A DNA stretch of 63,155 bases from TMP-24 sp964600685 (GTDB lineage: Bacteria; Pseudomonadota; Alphaproteobacteria; Rhodobacterales; Rhodobacteraceae), in NCBI GenBank assembly GCA_964600685.1, contig CAZRKU010000004.1:1-63155 (forward strand). Reading direction: 5' to 3'. The translations under genes and the position numbers were made by a program. Shown here piece by piece: positions 42,644-51,623 of the stretch. The notes beneath the pieces were generated by a model. That model did not search any database. It was not told the origin of the DNA and saw only the letters and a program-made list of their open reading frames with translations. Every line of letters starts with the position of its first letter. Within the stretch, counting starts at the first letter, position 1.

Positions 42644-43659
42644 CAGGACGACTTCGGTTCGCTGTCGTCGATCGCGACCGTAAAGGACCCGTCCTTGATC
42701 CCGGCTTCCCGTTCCGCGACGAGCTTCACCGCGGCCTCAGGCACCTTGCCTTCGAAGGTGCCGAGCGGCGCGAGCGAGGAGCCCCCTTCCTTCATGAAGG
42801 AATAGACGCCGTAATCCTCGGCCTTGAAGGTACCCGCCATGACATTCTCAAGCGCCTTGTTGAAGGTCGGCTCGAAATGCCACAGCGCCGAGGCGACGAC
42901 CGTATCGGGATAATCGGCCTGGGTGTTGATGACGTTGCCGATGGCCAGCACGCCCCTTTCCTTGGCCGCGTCCGACACGCCGAACCGTTCGGCGTAAAGC
43001 AGGTCCGCGCCCCCGTCGATCATCGCGATCGCGGTCTCCTTGGCTTTCGGCGGATCGAACCACGACCCGATGAAACTGACCTGGAACCTGATGTCGGGGT
43101 TCATCTCGCGCGCACCGGCCATGAAGGCATTCATCAGCCGGTTCACCTCGGGGATGGGGAAGCCGCCGACCATGCCGATATTGCCCTTGGTCATCGCCCC
43201 GGCGACGATCCCGGACAGATAAGACGCGTCCTGAATGAAATTGTCGAAGACGGCGAGGTTCGGATAGGCCGCGTCCGGCGGGAAGCTCGACCCCAGAAGG
43301 AAGGCCGTGTCGGGATAGTCGCCGACCACCTCGCGCGCTTCCTGCTCGGCCCCGAAGATCTCGCCCACGATCAGCTTGTAGCCCTGTTCGGCATATTCAC
43401 GCAGCACACGCGGATAGTCGGTGTTGGCGGTGTTTTCGCTGTAGGTATAATCCACGAGGCCCGCCGCTTTCGCGGTCTCTGCCGCCAGATGGATGCGGCT
43501 GACCCATTGCTGTTCGACCGGAACGGTATAGACGCCGGCCACCTTGACCGGCTCGGCGGCCAGAAGCCGGTGGGGCAGAATCGTAAGGCCGGTGGCCGCA
43601 CCGGCCGTCATCATAAGCTGGCGCCGGGTCAGGCCGGGCATGGTCTTGGAACGATGCAT
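42643..43659 (-). CDS. BMP-family nucleoside-binding protein
   Basis: 338 aa. Twin-arginine-like export signal (LTRRQLMMTAGAATGLTILP) from start 43659, then the Bmp/PnrA fold: VKVAGVYTVPVEQQWVSRIH, GEIFGAEQEAREVVGDYPDT and ADLLYAERFGVSDAAKERGV. It would capture a purine or pyrimidine nucleoside or base in the periplasm for the importer that follows. First gene of the five-gene operon; inverted repeats lie upstream. Confidence 0.9.
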   Translation of the reverse strand: MHRSKTMPGLTRRQLMMTAGAATGLTILPHRLLAAEPVKVAGVYTVPVEQQWVSRIHLAAETAKAAGLVDYTYSENTANTDYPRVLREYAEQGYKLIVGEIFGAEQEAREVVGDYPDTAFLLGSSFPPDAAYPNLAVFDNFIQDASYLSGIVAGAMTKGNIGMVGGFPIPEVNRLMNAFMAGAREMNPDIRFQVSFIGSWFDPPKAKETAIAMIDGGADLLYAERFGVSDAAKERGVLAIGNVINTQADYPDTVVASALWHFEPTFNKALENVMAGTFKAEDYGVYSFMKEGGSSLAPLGTFEGKVPEAAVKLVAEREAGIKDGSFTVAIDDSEPKSS

Positions 43660-43692
43660 GATGGTGATCCCTGTTGCTGGCAGTTTCAATTT

Positions 43693-43729
43693 TTTATCAA
43701 CTGGTAAACTTGTTGCAGATTCGCGCAAC
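43693..43729. promoter_or_regulatory. Promoter region with two inverted repeats upstream of the BMP operon
   Basis: In the A/T-rich 102-bp gap: TTTATCAACTGGTAAA (43693-43708), a 16-bp palindrome of the form TTTA-n-CA-nn-TG-n-TAAA, and GTTGC-N8-GCAAC (43712-43729). Likely operator for a regulator of nucleoside uptake; identity unknown. Confidence 0.45.
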
Positions 43730-43761
43730 TGAATTTTACGAAACTTGCGCGCCGGACGCGA

Positions 43762-44457
43762 TCAGACGCCCACATATTGCGCAAACTCCGGCGATTGCGG
43801 CGCAAGCTTCGCCGCGTCGGAAACCTCCGCCACAGTGCCGGACGTGATGAAGGCCACGCGGTCGGCAACCTGCAGCACCGCATCCACGCGCTGTTCGACC
43901 AGAATGGTGGCCACACCGGTCGATTTCAGATCGCGCACCGTGTCGCGGATCAGCGCGATCATCGACGGCTGCAACCCTTCGGTCGGCTCGTCCAGAAGCA
44001 GAACCTTCGGTTCAAGGCACAGCGCCCGCGCGATGGCCAGCATCTGCTGCTCCCCTCCCGAAAGCGTGCGCGCCACCTGCCCCATCCGCTCCCTCAGGCG
44101 CGGGAAAAGATCCAGCACATGATCCTTCACCCGCTGGCCGCGCCGCCTTGTGAGCAGGCCGATCTCGATGTTTTCCGCCACCGTCAGATCACCGAACAGC
44201 CGCCGTCCCTGCGGCACATAGCCGATGCCCTGGCGCGGCACCTCATGGGCGGGCAGGCGGGAAATCTCTGTGCCGTCCAAAGCCACGGAACCGCCCGTCA
44301 CCGGCACCAGCCCCATGATCGCCTTCAGTGCCGTGGATTTGCCCGCGCCGTTGCGCCCCATCAGGCACAGGACCTCTCCGGCCCGCGCCTCGACCGACAG
44401 TGCCCGCAACACCTGGACCTGACCGTAACCTGCATCAACACCCTCAAGCGTCAGCAT
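43762..44457 (-). CDS. LivF-type ABC transporter ATP-binding protein
   Basis: 231 aa. Walker A GRNGAGKSTALKAIMG, signature TLSGGEQQMLAIARALC, Walker B KVLLLDEPTEGLQP, and the LivF block GIGYVPQGRRLFGDLTVAEN. Last gene of the five-gene branched-chain-amino-acid-type (HAAT) importer. It starts immediately after the livG-type stop. Substrate should follow the binding protein; see the gene at 47033. Confidence 0.93.
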   Translation of the reverse strand: MLTLEGVDAGYGQVQVLRALSVEARAGEVLCLMGRNGAGKSTALKAIMGLVPVTGGSVALDGTEISRLPAHEVPRQGIGYVPQGRRLFGDLTVAENIEIGLLTRRRGQRVKDHVLDLFPRLRERMGQVARTLSGGEQQMLAIARALCLEPKVLLLDEPTEGLQPSMIALIRDTVRDLKSTGVATILVEQRVDAVLQVADRVAFITSGTVAEVSDAAKLAPQSPEFAQYVGV

Positions 44458-45162
44458 TCAGCCCCCCAGATAGGCGGACTGCACCGCCGGATCGGCGCGG
44501 ATCGCCTCCGGCGTGCCGGTCGCCAGAACCTTGCCGAAGTTCAGAACCGTGATCCTCTGTGCAAGGTCCATCACCACATCCATGTTGTGCTCGATCAGAA
44601 GCACCGTCGTGTCCGGCACCAGACCCGCGACCAGTGCCTTGAACAGCGCGATCTCCCCCGCCGCCAGCCCCTGCGTCGGCTCGTCAAGGATCAGCAGCTT
44701 CGGATGAAGCGCCAGCCCCATGGCAATCTCCAGCACCCGCTGATGGCCATAAGACAGCGTCCCCGCGATCTGGTCGGCGCGATCTTCCAGCCCCACGCGT
44801 TTCAGCGCGGTGTGGGTTTCACCATGGAGTCGCCGCGCGACGCCCCGCCCCTGCACGGCCAGAGCCACATTGTCAAAGACCGTCAGGCGGCTGAACACTT
44901 GCGTGATCTGGAAGGTATAGGCGATGCCCCTTTTCACGCGCGCGTGGGCGGGCAGGCGCGCGATGTCTTTCCCACAAAAGCGGATCGTGCCCGACTGCGC
45001 CGCCGTGCGTCCCGCCAGAAGGCTGACGAAAGTCGTCTTGCCCGCCCCGTTCGGCCCGATCAGCGCGTGAATTTCGCCGGCCAGAAGATCGAAGTTGACA
45101 CCATCGACCGCCTTCAACCCGCCGAAATGCCGGGTCAGATCACGCGCCTCCAGAAGGGTCAT
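44458..45162 (-). CDS. LivG-type ABC transporter ATP-binding protein
   Basis: 234 aa. Walker A GPNGAGKTTFVSLLAG, signature TLSYGHQRVLEIAMGLA, Walker B KLLILDEPTQGLA, LivG block RGIAYTFQITQVFSRLTVFD. ATG 45162 overlaps the permease stop (ATGA); an upstream GTG at 45171 is less likely. Confidence 0.93.
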   Translation of the reverse strand: MTLLEARDLTRHFGGLKAVDGVNFDLLAGEIHALIGPNGAGKTTFVSLLAGRTAAQSGTIRFCGKDIARLPAHARVKRGIAYTFQITQVFSRLTVFDNVALAVQGRGVARRLHGETHTALKRVGLEDRADQIAGTLSYGHQRVLEIAMGLALHPKLLILDEPTQGLAAGEIALFKALVAGLVPDTTVLLIEHNMDVVMDLAQRITVLNFGKVLATGTPEAIRADPAVQSAYLGG

Positions 45163-46097
45163 GGCACCCACTTCGCCCCCCTGCCCCTCAGCGCGCCCAG
45201 GATCCCCTTCGGCGCAAACAGGACCAGCGCCACCAGCGCGACCCCCACGACCAGAAGCGTGGCGGATGTGACGTCCGCCGCGTAGGCGATCAGGTAGAAC
45301 ATCAGAAGGCAGCCGATGAACGGCCCCGCCACCGTGCCCGCGCCGCCCAGAAGCACCCAGAGCATCGGCAGGATCGAATATTGCACCGAGGCAAGGCTTG
45401 CCCCCGCATAACCGAACAGCACCGCATAGGCCGCGCCCGCCGCCCCGGCATAGACGCCCGAGATCACCAGCGCGATCAGCTTCACCCGGAACGGGTTGTA
45501 GCCCAGCATCCGCGCCCGCTCCTCATTCTCGCGCATCGCGACCATCACCCGCCCGAACGGGCTGCGCACCAGCCAAAGGCAGAAGAACAGCCCCACCGCG
45601 AACAGGGCCAATGCCGCCAGATAGCGGGTGCCCTCGTCCGACAGATCAAGCGGGCCGATGCGCCGCAGCGCCTGCGGAATGACGATCCCTTCATCGCCAC
45701 GCGTCCAGCGGTTGAGGTAGAGGATCGTCAGATAGCCCGCCTGCGCGAACATCAGGGTGACGATCATGAAGGCGGTCCCCGCGGTCCGCAGCGCCAGGAC
45801 GCCCGCCGCCCCGGCCATGACCCCGCCCGCGACCATCCCGGCCAGCATCGCCGGACCCGCCGACCAGCCCGTCAGCGTGATAAGGAGCGCGGCCATGTAA
45901 AGCCCGGCGGCAAAGAACAGCGCGTGCCCAAGGCTCAGGAGCCCGGTATAGCCGAAGGCGATGTTGTAGCCGGTCGCAAAGACCGCCAGCACCATGATCC
46001 GCGAAAGATTGCCGTGGTGGTATTCGGGCAAGACGAAATGCCCCGCCAAGAGCAGCCCGACCAGCGCCATATGAAACCAAAGCGCCCGGTCCTTCAT
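45159..46097 (-). CDS. LivM-type ABC transporter permease
   Basis: 312 aa, about ten helices. AFGYTGLLSLGHALFFAAGL and SPFGRVMVAMRENEERARML are LivM signatures. Overlaps both neighbours by ATGA. Confidence 0.93.
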   Translation of the reverse strand: MKDRALWFHMALVGLLLAGHFVLPEYHHGNLSRIMVLAVFATGYNIAFGYTGLLSLGHALFFAAGLYMAALLITLTGWSAGPAMLAGMVAGGVMAGAAGVLALRTAGTAFMIVTLMFAQAGYLTILYLNRWTRGDEGIVIPQALRRIGPLDLSDEGTRYLAALALFAVGLFFCLWLVRSPFGRVMVAMRENEERARMLGYNPFRVKLIALVISGVYAGAAGAAYAVLFGYAGASLASVQYSILPMLWVLLGGAGTVAGPFIGCLLMFYLIAYAADVTSATLLVVGVALVALVLFAPKGILGALRGRGAKWVP

Positions 46098-46993
46098 GCC
46101 ATCCGCTTCCCGAACAGGCCCTCAGGGCGAAAGACGAGGACAAGCGCCACCAGAAGCGTCGCCACGATCTTGGCGAAGGTCGGCGGAAAGAAGAAGGCGG
46201 TCGACAGTAGTCCGTCCATCAGCCCGATGAACAAGGCCGCCACCAACGTGCCGCGCAGACTGCCCAGGCCCCCGATGATGACCACGGTGAAGGACAGAAG
46301 CAGCGGATCGCCCCCCATCAGGTAATGCGCCTGCTGGATCGGCACGACCAGCACCGCCGCCACCGCCGCCAAGGCCGCGCCAAGGCCGAAGACCCCCGCA
46401 TAGACGAGGTCGACATTGATCCCGAAGGCCTGGGCCGTATCCCGGTCGATCTGCGTGGCGCGCATCATCAGCCCGATCCTGGTGCGGCTCAGCAAGAGCC
46501 ACACCAGCCCCAGGATGATCAGCGCCGCAAGGATGACCGACAGTTTGTAGCCCGAATAACCGAACCAGGGCAGTTGAATGCGAAAGTCGAACGGCGGCAG
46601 CACCGGGCGGGCGTTCGGGCCGAAGAAACTCAGCGCCGCCTGCTGCAGGATGTAAAGCAGGCCGATGGTGGCCACGATCGTCGCCTCCGGCTCGTACTTC
46701 AGCCGCTTCAGGATCAGCCAGTCGGTCGCCACCGCCACCGTGGCCACGACCAGGGGGCACAGGACCAGAGCGACGGCAAAGGCCAGCGCAGGCCCGCCCG
46801 GCACCCACTGCCCCATGAACCAGGCCAGCACCGCGCCCAGCATGAAGAACTCGCCATGCGCGACATTGACGACCCGCATGATGCCGAAGGTCAGGCTCAG
46901 GCCAACAGCCGTCAGCGCCAGAACCGCCGACGTGACCAGCCCCTCCATCACCGCGAGCAAAAGCAAGGGTCCGAACTGCACCAAAGCCCCCAT
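46094..46993 (-). CDS. LivH-type ABC transporter permease
   Basis: 299 aa, about eight helices. SLTFGIMRVVNVAHGEFFML and GLGSLRGTLVAALFIGLMDG are LivH signatures. Coupled to the livM-type gene by ATGA; 39 bp after the binding protein gene. Confidence 0.93.
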   Translation of the reverse strand: MGALVQFGPLLLLAVMEGLVTSAVLALTAVGLSLTFGIMRVVNVAHGEFFMLGAVLAWFMGQWVPGGPALAFAVALVLCPLVVATVAVATDWLILKRLKYEPEATIVATIGLLYILQQAALSFFGPNARPVLPPFDFRIQLPWFGYSGYKLSVILAALIILGLVWLLLSRTRIGLMMRATQIDRDTAQAFGINVDLVYAGVFGLGAALAAVAAVLVVPIQQAHYLMGGDPLLLSFTVVIIGGLGSLRGTLVAALFIGLMDGLLSTAFFFPPTFAKIVATLLVALVLVFRPEGLFGKRMA

Positions 46994-47032
46994 GGAAGAT
47001 GCGGGGACGATGCTCGCCCCCGCCGGTTCGGA

Positions 47033-48322
47033 TCAGAGCGCCTGACTCGTATAGTCAACCTCGTCGGGATATAGCCCGTCCTCGATCGAGGTCTTGTGGA
47101 CAACCGCCAGCTTGCCGCCCTCGACCTTGGAGATGTTCTGGATGCCGAACGCCTGATGGGTCTTGCCGTTGAAGGTCTTGGCGCCCTGCGGGTGATCCTC
47201 GCCCTCCTCAAAGACGGTCATCGCCTCCACCGCCTCGACGAACTTCGCACGGTCGGCGGGGCCGGTGTAGCCCGACGCCTCCATCCCCGCCTTGATCACC
47301 GACAGCGTCTCCCAGACCGAGAACATGTGCGAATAGGTTGCCACATCCGCCGCGTCAGTCGCCGAAGCGCCATTGTCGTCGACGCCCACCGCCGCGCGAT
47401 AGGCGACCTCTGCCGCCGAGGCATCGGTCTGCCTGTAGCGCGGATGCGCCTCCCAGAAATGCGAGCCTTCGAGGAACTCAAGGCCCGGCGAAGCGATGTC
47501 GACGGCTTCGAGTGAATCCATGAAACCGAAAAGCTGCGGACGCGCGCCAGTGCCGTAGAACTCGCCCAGCTCCTTCACGAAGGTCAGAACGGCCGGGCCG
47601 ACCATGACGTGATAGATCACCTCCGTCTCGGCCGGGATCTGCGGAAAATAGCGGGTGAAGCTGGTCTCCGTCGGCGGAATGGCGATCTGTGCGATCACTT
47701 CGCCGCCCTGCGCGGCGTAGGCGACGCTGAAATAGTCGCGGTGGTCATGGCCGAAGGCGAAGTCCGGGAAGATCATCGTGACCTTCTTGCCAAGATTCGC
47801 GGTGACGAACGGGGCCATCGCCTGCACCTGGCTTTTCACGTCGGTGATGCCGGGCTGCATCGTCCAGCGATTCAGCATGCCGCTGGCAACATGGTGGCCC
47901 TCCGAGCAGACGAGATAAGGCACCTTCAGTTCCGCCGCGCGCGGCGCCGTGCCGATCACGACGTGGGAAAAGAGCGCGCCGAACACCAGATCGCACTTGT
48001 CGTCGGTCGCAAGCTTGCCGAACACTTCCGCGCCGCGCGCCGGGTCGGTCGCGTCATCCTCGAACAGGATCTCGACCGGCCGTCCGCCGATGCCGCCCGC
48101 CGCATTGATCCGGGCGAGTGCGGCGGTTGCCGTACGTTCATACCAGCGGCCATAGGAGGCGCCGATGCCGGTACGGTGCAACTGGAACCCCAGCCGGATC
48201 GGTTCTGCGGTCTGGGCGTTCGTGTAGCGGGGGAAAAAGCCGGTCGCAGCCAGCGCGCCGGTGCCCGCCAGGCCCTGAAGCACGGTGCGGCGGCTGGGGG
48301 TCAGGGTCAGTCCTTTGGTCAT
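47033..48322 (-). CDS. Liv-type substrate-binding protein, Tat-like signal
   Basis: 429 aa. Export signal SRRTVLQGLAGTGALAATGF; mature Leu/Ile/Val-binding-protein fold (IRLGFQLHRTGIGASYGRWY, INAAGGIGGRPVEILFEDDA). AGAGGAGACGG precedes the ATG at 48322. Head of the transporter operon. Related binding proteins take amino acids, amides, urea or aromatic acids. Being next to a molybdenum hydroxylase and a 6-hydroxynicotinate-reductase-like gene, an N-heteroaromatic acid is a reasonable guess. Confidence 0.9.
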   Translation of the reverse strand: MTKGLTLTPSRRTVLQGLAGTGALAATGFFPRYTNAQTAEPIRLGFQLHRTGIGASYGRWYERTATAALARINAAGGIGGRPVEILFEDDATDPARGAEVFGKLATDDKCDLVFGALFSHVVIGTAPRAAELKVPYLVCSEGHHVASGMLNRWTMQPGITDVKSQVQAMAPFVTANLGKKVTMIFPDFAFGHDHRDYFSVAYAAQGGEVIAQIAIPPTETSFTRYFPQIPAETEVIYHVMVGPAVLTFVKELGEFYGTGARPQLFGFMDSLEAVDIASPGLEFLEGSHFWEAHPRYRQTDASAAEVAYRAAVGVDDNGASATDAADVATYSHMFSVWETLSVIKAGMEASGYTGPADRAKFVEAVEAMTVFEEGEDHPQGAKTFNGKTHQAFGIQNISKVEGGKLAVVHKTSIEDGLYPDEVDYTSQAL

Positions 48323-48385
48323 GTCCGTCTCCTCTCGCTGTTGGGGCGCGGTCCGTTTTTGTGCCGCGCCATCTTGGGATATTCG

Positions 48386-48397
48386 TTTGTATACATG
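48386..48397. promoter_or_regulatory. Motif TTTGTATACATG upstream of the Liv-type operon
   Basis: Contains the perfect palindrome TGTATACA, about 65 bp before the start at 48322. A near match (TTTGCATACATA) occurs on the minus strand at 55200-55211 in the MarR/Mo-hydroxylase promoter. Candidate shared operator. Confidence 0.45.
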
Positions 48398-48411
48398 AAA
48401 ATCATTATTTT

Positions 48412-48504
48412 TCAGCCTATTGCGGGTGAAGCCAGTAGCCACAGCCCGAAGCAGGTGTAAAGCACCATCATCAGGATCATCGGCATCTGCGCGGCAGGCG
48501 GCAC
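48412..48504 (-). CDS. Possible tiny membrane peptide
   Basis: From GTG 48504 (30 aa) or ATG 48486 (24 aa): MPMILMMVLYTCFGLWLLAS then PAIG. It is almost wholly hydrophobic, one membrane span. It lies between DUF1185 and the binding-protein gene on the same strand. It may be a real small protein or the tail of a lost gene; no ribosome site is obvious. Confidence 0.25.
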   Translation of the reverse strand: MPPAAQMPMILMMVLYTCFGLWLLASPAIG

Positions 48505-48580
48505 GGGGCGCGCGCGCCCGCATGCGCCAGCGCCAGACCAGGGGCGCGCAGCAGACCCATGGTTGCGCCCCGTCTCCTCA

Positions 48581-49162
48581 TCAGCGCAAACCGTCCTCGC
48601 CCTTGACCTGGTGCACCTCAAGCCCGCCCATCCGGCTGTGGACCCGGCCCCCCTTTGACATGGCGAGGACCAGCAGGATCTCATCATCGCGCGGCCCGTC
48701 GGGCAGGGAGATGGTCATCGCGTCGAAATGGCTGCGCACGTAGGCGGCGTTGATATGGCCGAGAGGCACGTCGAGTGTGGCACCCATCGCGCCGACCTTC
48801 ATCGCCGACGGCACGATGGCGCGGCTTTCGCCCAAGAGCGCGCGCATCGCATAGCCCCCCGGCACATGCCAGAGCGCGCCATGTTCGACCTCGCCCTTCG
48901 CGCCGACGATCGCGCCCTTGCCGTAACCGTCGATCCCGTCGCGCCCGCCAAGGGCCGCGATCAGCCGCTCCGACATGATCAGGCCAAGGGGTTTCAGATC
49001 CTCCATCGCAGGCTGAAGGTCGGCCTCGTAGCGGCCTGCGAACGGGTTCGTGACGAGGGCGAGCACCGCCGCCCGGGCACGGGGGACGGGTGCGTCCGGC
49101 CCGCCGTCATGGTGGATTTCCTCGGTCAGGACCGAGAGTTTGCGCAGTCGAAATTCAGCCAT
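48581..49162 (-). CDS. DUF1185 'amino acid synthesis' family protein
   Basis: 193 aa. FRLRKLSVLTEEIHHDGGPD, AAVLALVTNPFAGRYEADLQ and GHINAAYVRSHFDAMTISLP are typical of this family, whose biochemical role is unknown. Its ATG lies inside the end of the UPF0280 gene (8-bp overlap ATGGCTGA), so it belongs to the Mo-hydroxylase operon. Confidence 0.85.
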   Translation of the reverse strand: MAEFRLRKLSVLTEEIHHDGGPDAPVPRARAAVLALVTNPFAGRYEADLQPAMEDLKPLGLIMSERLIAALGGRDGIDGYGKGAIVGAKGEVEHGALWHVPGGYAMRALLGESRAIVPSAMKVGAMGATLDVPLGHINAAYVRSHFDAMTISLPDGPRDDEILLVLAMSKGGRVHSRMGGLEVHQVKGEDGLR

Positions 49163-50093
49163 GGGCGGCCTCCGTGAACAGGGCGGGTTTTGGGGTTTCG
49201 TCCCCTTCGGGGCCGATCCGCCGGGGGCGCCGCCCCCGGACCCCCGGGATATTTGGAAACAGATGAAAGTGGGAAGTGGCGGGCGCGCCGGTCAGGCACC
49301 GGACCTCTCCGAGAAGGAACAGCGCCGCGCCGGAGACAAGACCGCGTTTGAGCAGGTTCCCCGTAGTGGCTGCGCCTGCGCCCAGAGCGGCGGCGGTTTC
49401 AGAGCAGGTCAGGGGACCGACGGCGGTTGTGACAGGGATCGGGCCGAGGTCGCTGTCGGCCTTGATCTCGCGGGCCGGACGGCGGATGATGGCGGGATGG
49501 CCGGGCAGGTCGACGGCGTTGGCGATGATCGTCGCCGCCGCGTCGGCCATGGCGGCGGTGGGGGCCAGCACCGTGACCGCATCGGCGATCCCGCGCGAGA
49601 AGGACCGACCACGCCAGCCCGAGGTGGCGATGCCGCGCACCGGGTCGGAATGCCGGATGGTCACCCGGTCGGGCAGACCGGGGCGGGCGGCGATGGCGGT
49701 GGTCAGGCTTTGACCTTCCGTCAGATGGAGGGCGATGTCGCCGCCATTGTTCACATAGGCCCTGGTGATGCCGGGCAGGGCGAGGCAGCCGAGGATTTCA
49801 TCGGCGGCCGCGCCCGCGACCGCCGCCATCGGCGTGATGAAGGTCGGGCGGAAGGGACGGACGGCGCCGGCCATGGCGCGGGCGACCGGGCCGGAAACCG
49901 GCAGATCATCGGCCGAGCGCAGGGCCGCAAGCTCTGCCACCAGTTCGTCCAGAAGTGGCGCAAAGCGCGTCCAGGCGCGCGCGTGGGCCGCCTGCACCTG
50001 CCCCGCATCCCCCCAGGCCTGCAGGATCAGATCCATCGGCCCGTGATGCAGATGCAGCCGCCCGTCCGGCAGAAGGCGCGCCAGAGCCGTCAT
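49155..50093 (-). CDS. UPF0280 (ApbE-like fold) family protein
   Basis: 312 aa. GPVARAMAGAVRPFRPTFIT, YVNNGGDIALHL, GIATSGWRGRSFSRGIADAV and IANAVDLPGHPAI resemble UPF0280 and FAD:protein FMN transferase ApbE. Role unknown. The last 45 or so residues (from SHFHLFPNIPGVRGRRPR) are encoded by a copy of the GC-hairpin repeat and are unlikely to be ancestral. The start overlaps the reductase stop (ATGA). Confidence 0.85.
   Translation of the reverse strand: MTALARLLPDGRLHLHHGPMDLILQAWGDAGQVQAAHARAWTRFAPLLDELVAELAALRSADDLPVSGPVARAMAGAVRPFRPTFITPMAAVAGAAADEILGCLALPGITRAYVNNGGDIALHLTEGQSLTTAIAARPGLPDRVTIRHSDPVRGIATSGWRGRSFSRGIADAVTVLAPTAAMADAAATIIANAVDLPGHPAIIRRPAREIKADSDLGPIPVTTAVGPLTCSETAAALGAGAATTGNLLKRGLVSGAALFLLGEVRCLTGAPATSHFHLFPNIPGVRGRRPRRIGPEGDETPKPALFTEAAHG
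49221..49266 (+). repeat. GC-hairpin/ATATTTGG element, copy 3 (inside the UPF0280 gene)
   Basis: CGGGGGCGCCGCCCCCGG hairpin, then CCCCCGGGATATTTGGAAAC and AGATGAA. The same sequence as copy 1 with few changes. It is read through as protein on the minus strand (HLFPNIPGVRGRRPRR). Confidence 0.75.
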
Positions 50094-51535
50094 GTCCCAT
50101 CCCCCGGCCAGTGATCGAGCTTTCCGGCCAGCGTATATTCGCCGCCTGTCGCGGCAATATCGTCAAGTGACCGGATCGCCCCTGCATGCCCGCCCAGCGC
50201 CACATAGGCAGCGCGCGGCAGAGTGAACTCCAAAGGCGCCACGAGCGCGGGCGTCGGCACATAGCCGAACGCCCCCTTCGGCAGGCGCGTCACATCGACC
50301 ATGAAGGTGATGCCGCCGCCGGGCCAGACATAACAGGGCGCGCCGCCCGAGGTCAGCCGGGTTTCCCGCCCCTGGACCGACCGGGTCAGCCGGACCGGGT
50401 TTTTCGTAACCCCCGCGCGCAGGCTGCCGCCCGCGCCGCCCATGAAAAGAACCGTGCAAAGCGAGGGTTCGCAGTTTTCGTCGATGAGCCGCACCGTCGC
50501 TTCCAGCGCTGCCGGCAGCGGTTGGCGCACCGGCTCCAGCGCGTCGTTCAGAACGTAATAGGCATATTCCTCGCCCGTGGTGGAGACCATGAGGAGCGTC
50601 AGGCCCGGCCGCGCGCCCTTGACCGGATTCCACGGCCCGATGATTTCCAGCGGGTCGGTCAGGCGGGTGCCGCCCCAGCCGAGGCCGGGTTCGGAGACAC
50701 GGAAATAACGTCCGGGCGTGGAACGGTGGCCCCTGATCCTGATCCCGGTCTCGGCCCAGCCCAGAACCTTGCCCGCCTGATGTTCCGAGACGACGCCGGT
50801 GATGTGATCGTCGACCACCACCACCTCGTCGACGAGGCCCTTCCATTGGACCGCGAACATGCCGATGGTGGCCGATCCGCAGCCGACGCGCATCCTCTGT
50901 TCCGGCTTGCCATCGACGACGGGTGCGCGACCTGCCTGCACGATCACCTCCGAGCCTTCGTCGATGGCCAGAGTGACCGCCTCGCCATTGCAGAGCGCCA
51001 GCAGGGTCGAACAGGTCACGCGGCCTTCGGACTTGGTGCCGCCGGTCAGGTGGTGGACGCCGCCGAGCGACAGCATCTGGCTGCCATATTCGGCCGTCGT
51101 GACATGGCCCACCGGCTCGCCCCCCGCGCGGACGATCGCACCCTCCGGCCCAAGGAAGCGGTCCGTGTCGATCTTCACCTTGACACCACAATAGGAAAAG
51201 ATCGCCTCGGTCACGACAGTGACCATGTCCGCCCCCTCGACCTGACTCGAGACGATGAAGGGGGCGGGCTTGTAGTCGGGATAGGTGGTGCCCGCGCCGA
51301 TGCCGGTCACGAACGCATCCGCCGGCCGGATGACCTCTCCGTCCCAGGAGGGTTCGGCGAAGGGGACGACACGCCCGCCTTGCTCCAGAGTTCGCGACAG
51401 GATTGTCACGGGATCGCAGCGCACGATCCGCCCCCGGTCATTGGCATAACGGTCGCAAGCCCCGGTCTGGCCCGGTGCAATGTAGCACATCACCGGGCAG
51501 GCATCGCAGCGGATCTTTCCGGGGTCTTGCGCCAT
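50090..51535 (-). CDS. 6-hydroxynicotinate-reductase-like iron-sulfur protein
   Basis: 481 aa. An N-terminal 4Fe-4S-type motif (C10-x2-C13-x3-C17-x9-C27: RCDACPVMCYIAPGQTGACD) is followed by a long domain with YGSQMLSLGGVHHLTGGTKS, MRVGCGSATIGMFAVQWKG and YVWPGGGITFMVDV. This corresponds to proteins annotated 6-hydroxynicotinate reductase, which in anaerobic nicotinate fermentation reduces the ring of 6-hydroxynicotinate. The true substrate here is unknown. ATG 51535; ATGA overlap with UPF0280. Confidence 0.75.
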   Translation of the reverse strand: MAQDPGKIRCDACPVMCYIAPGQTGACDRYANDRGRIVRCDPVTILSRTLEQGGRVVPFAEPSWDGEVIRPADAFVTGIGAGTTYPDYKPAPFIVSSQVEGADMVTVVTEAIFSYCGVKVKIDTDRFLGPEGAIVRAGGEPVGHVTTAEYGSQMLSLGGVHHLTGGTKSEGRVTCSTLLALCNGEAVTLAIDEGSEVIVQAGRAPVVDGKPEQRMRVGCGSATIGMFAVQWKGLVDEVVVVDDHITGVVSEHQAGKVLGWAETGIRIRGHRSTPGRYFRVSEPGLGWGGTRLTDPLEIIGPWNPVKGARPGLTLLMVSTTGEEYAYYVLNDALEPVRQPLPAALEATVRLIDENCEPSLCTVLFMGGAGGSLRAGVTKNPVRLTRSVQGRETRLTSGGAPCYVWPGGGITFMVDVTRLPKGAFGYVPTPALVAPLEFTLPRAAYVALGGHAGAIRSLDDIAATGGEYTLAGKLDHWPGDGT

Positions 51536-51563
51536 GGCTGCTACCGATTGTGCTGCGGCGAAG

Positions 51564-51613
51564 CCGGGGGGCCTTCTGCCCCCCGGCCCCCCCGAGGATG
51601 TTTCCGGACGGAA
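51564..51613 (+). repeat. GC-hairpin/ATATTTGG element, copy 4
   Basis: GGGGGGCCTTCTGCCCCCC hairpin, then CCCCCCGAGGATGTTTCCGG and GGAAAATGAGAAAG. A diverged copy between the Mo hydroxylase stop and the reductase gene start. Confidence 0.65.
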
Positions 51614-51623
51614 AATGAGAAAG

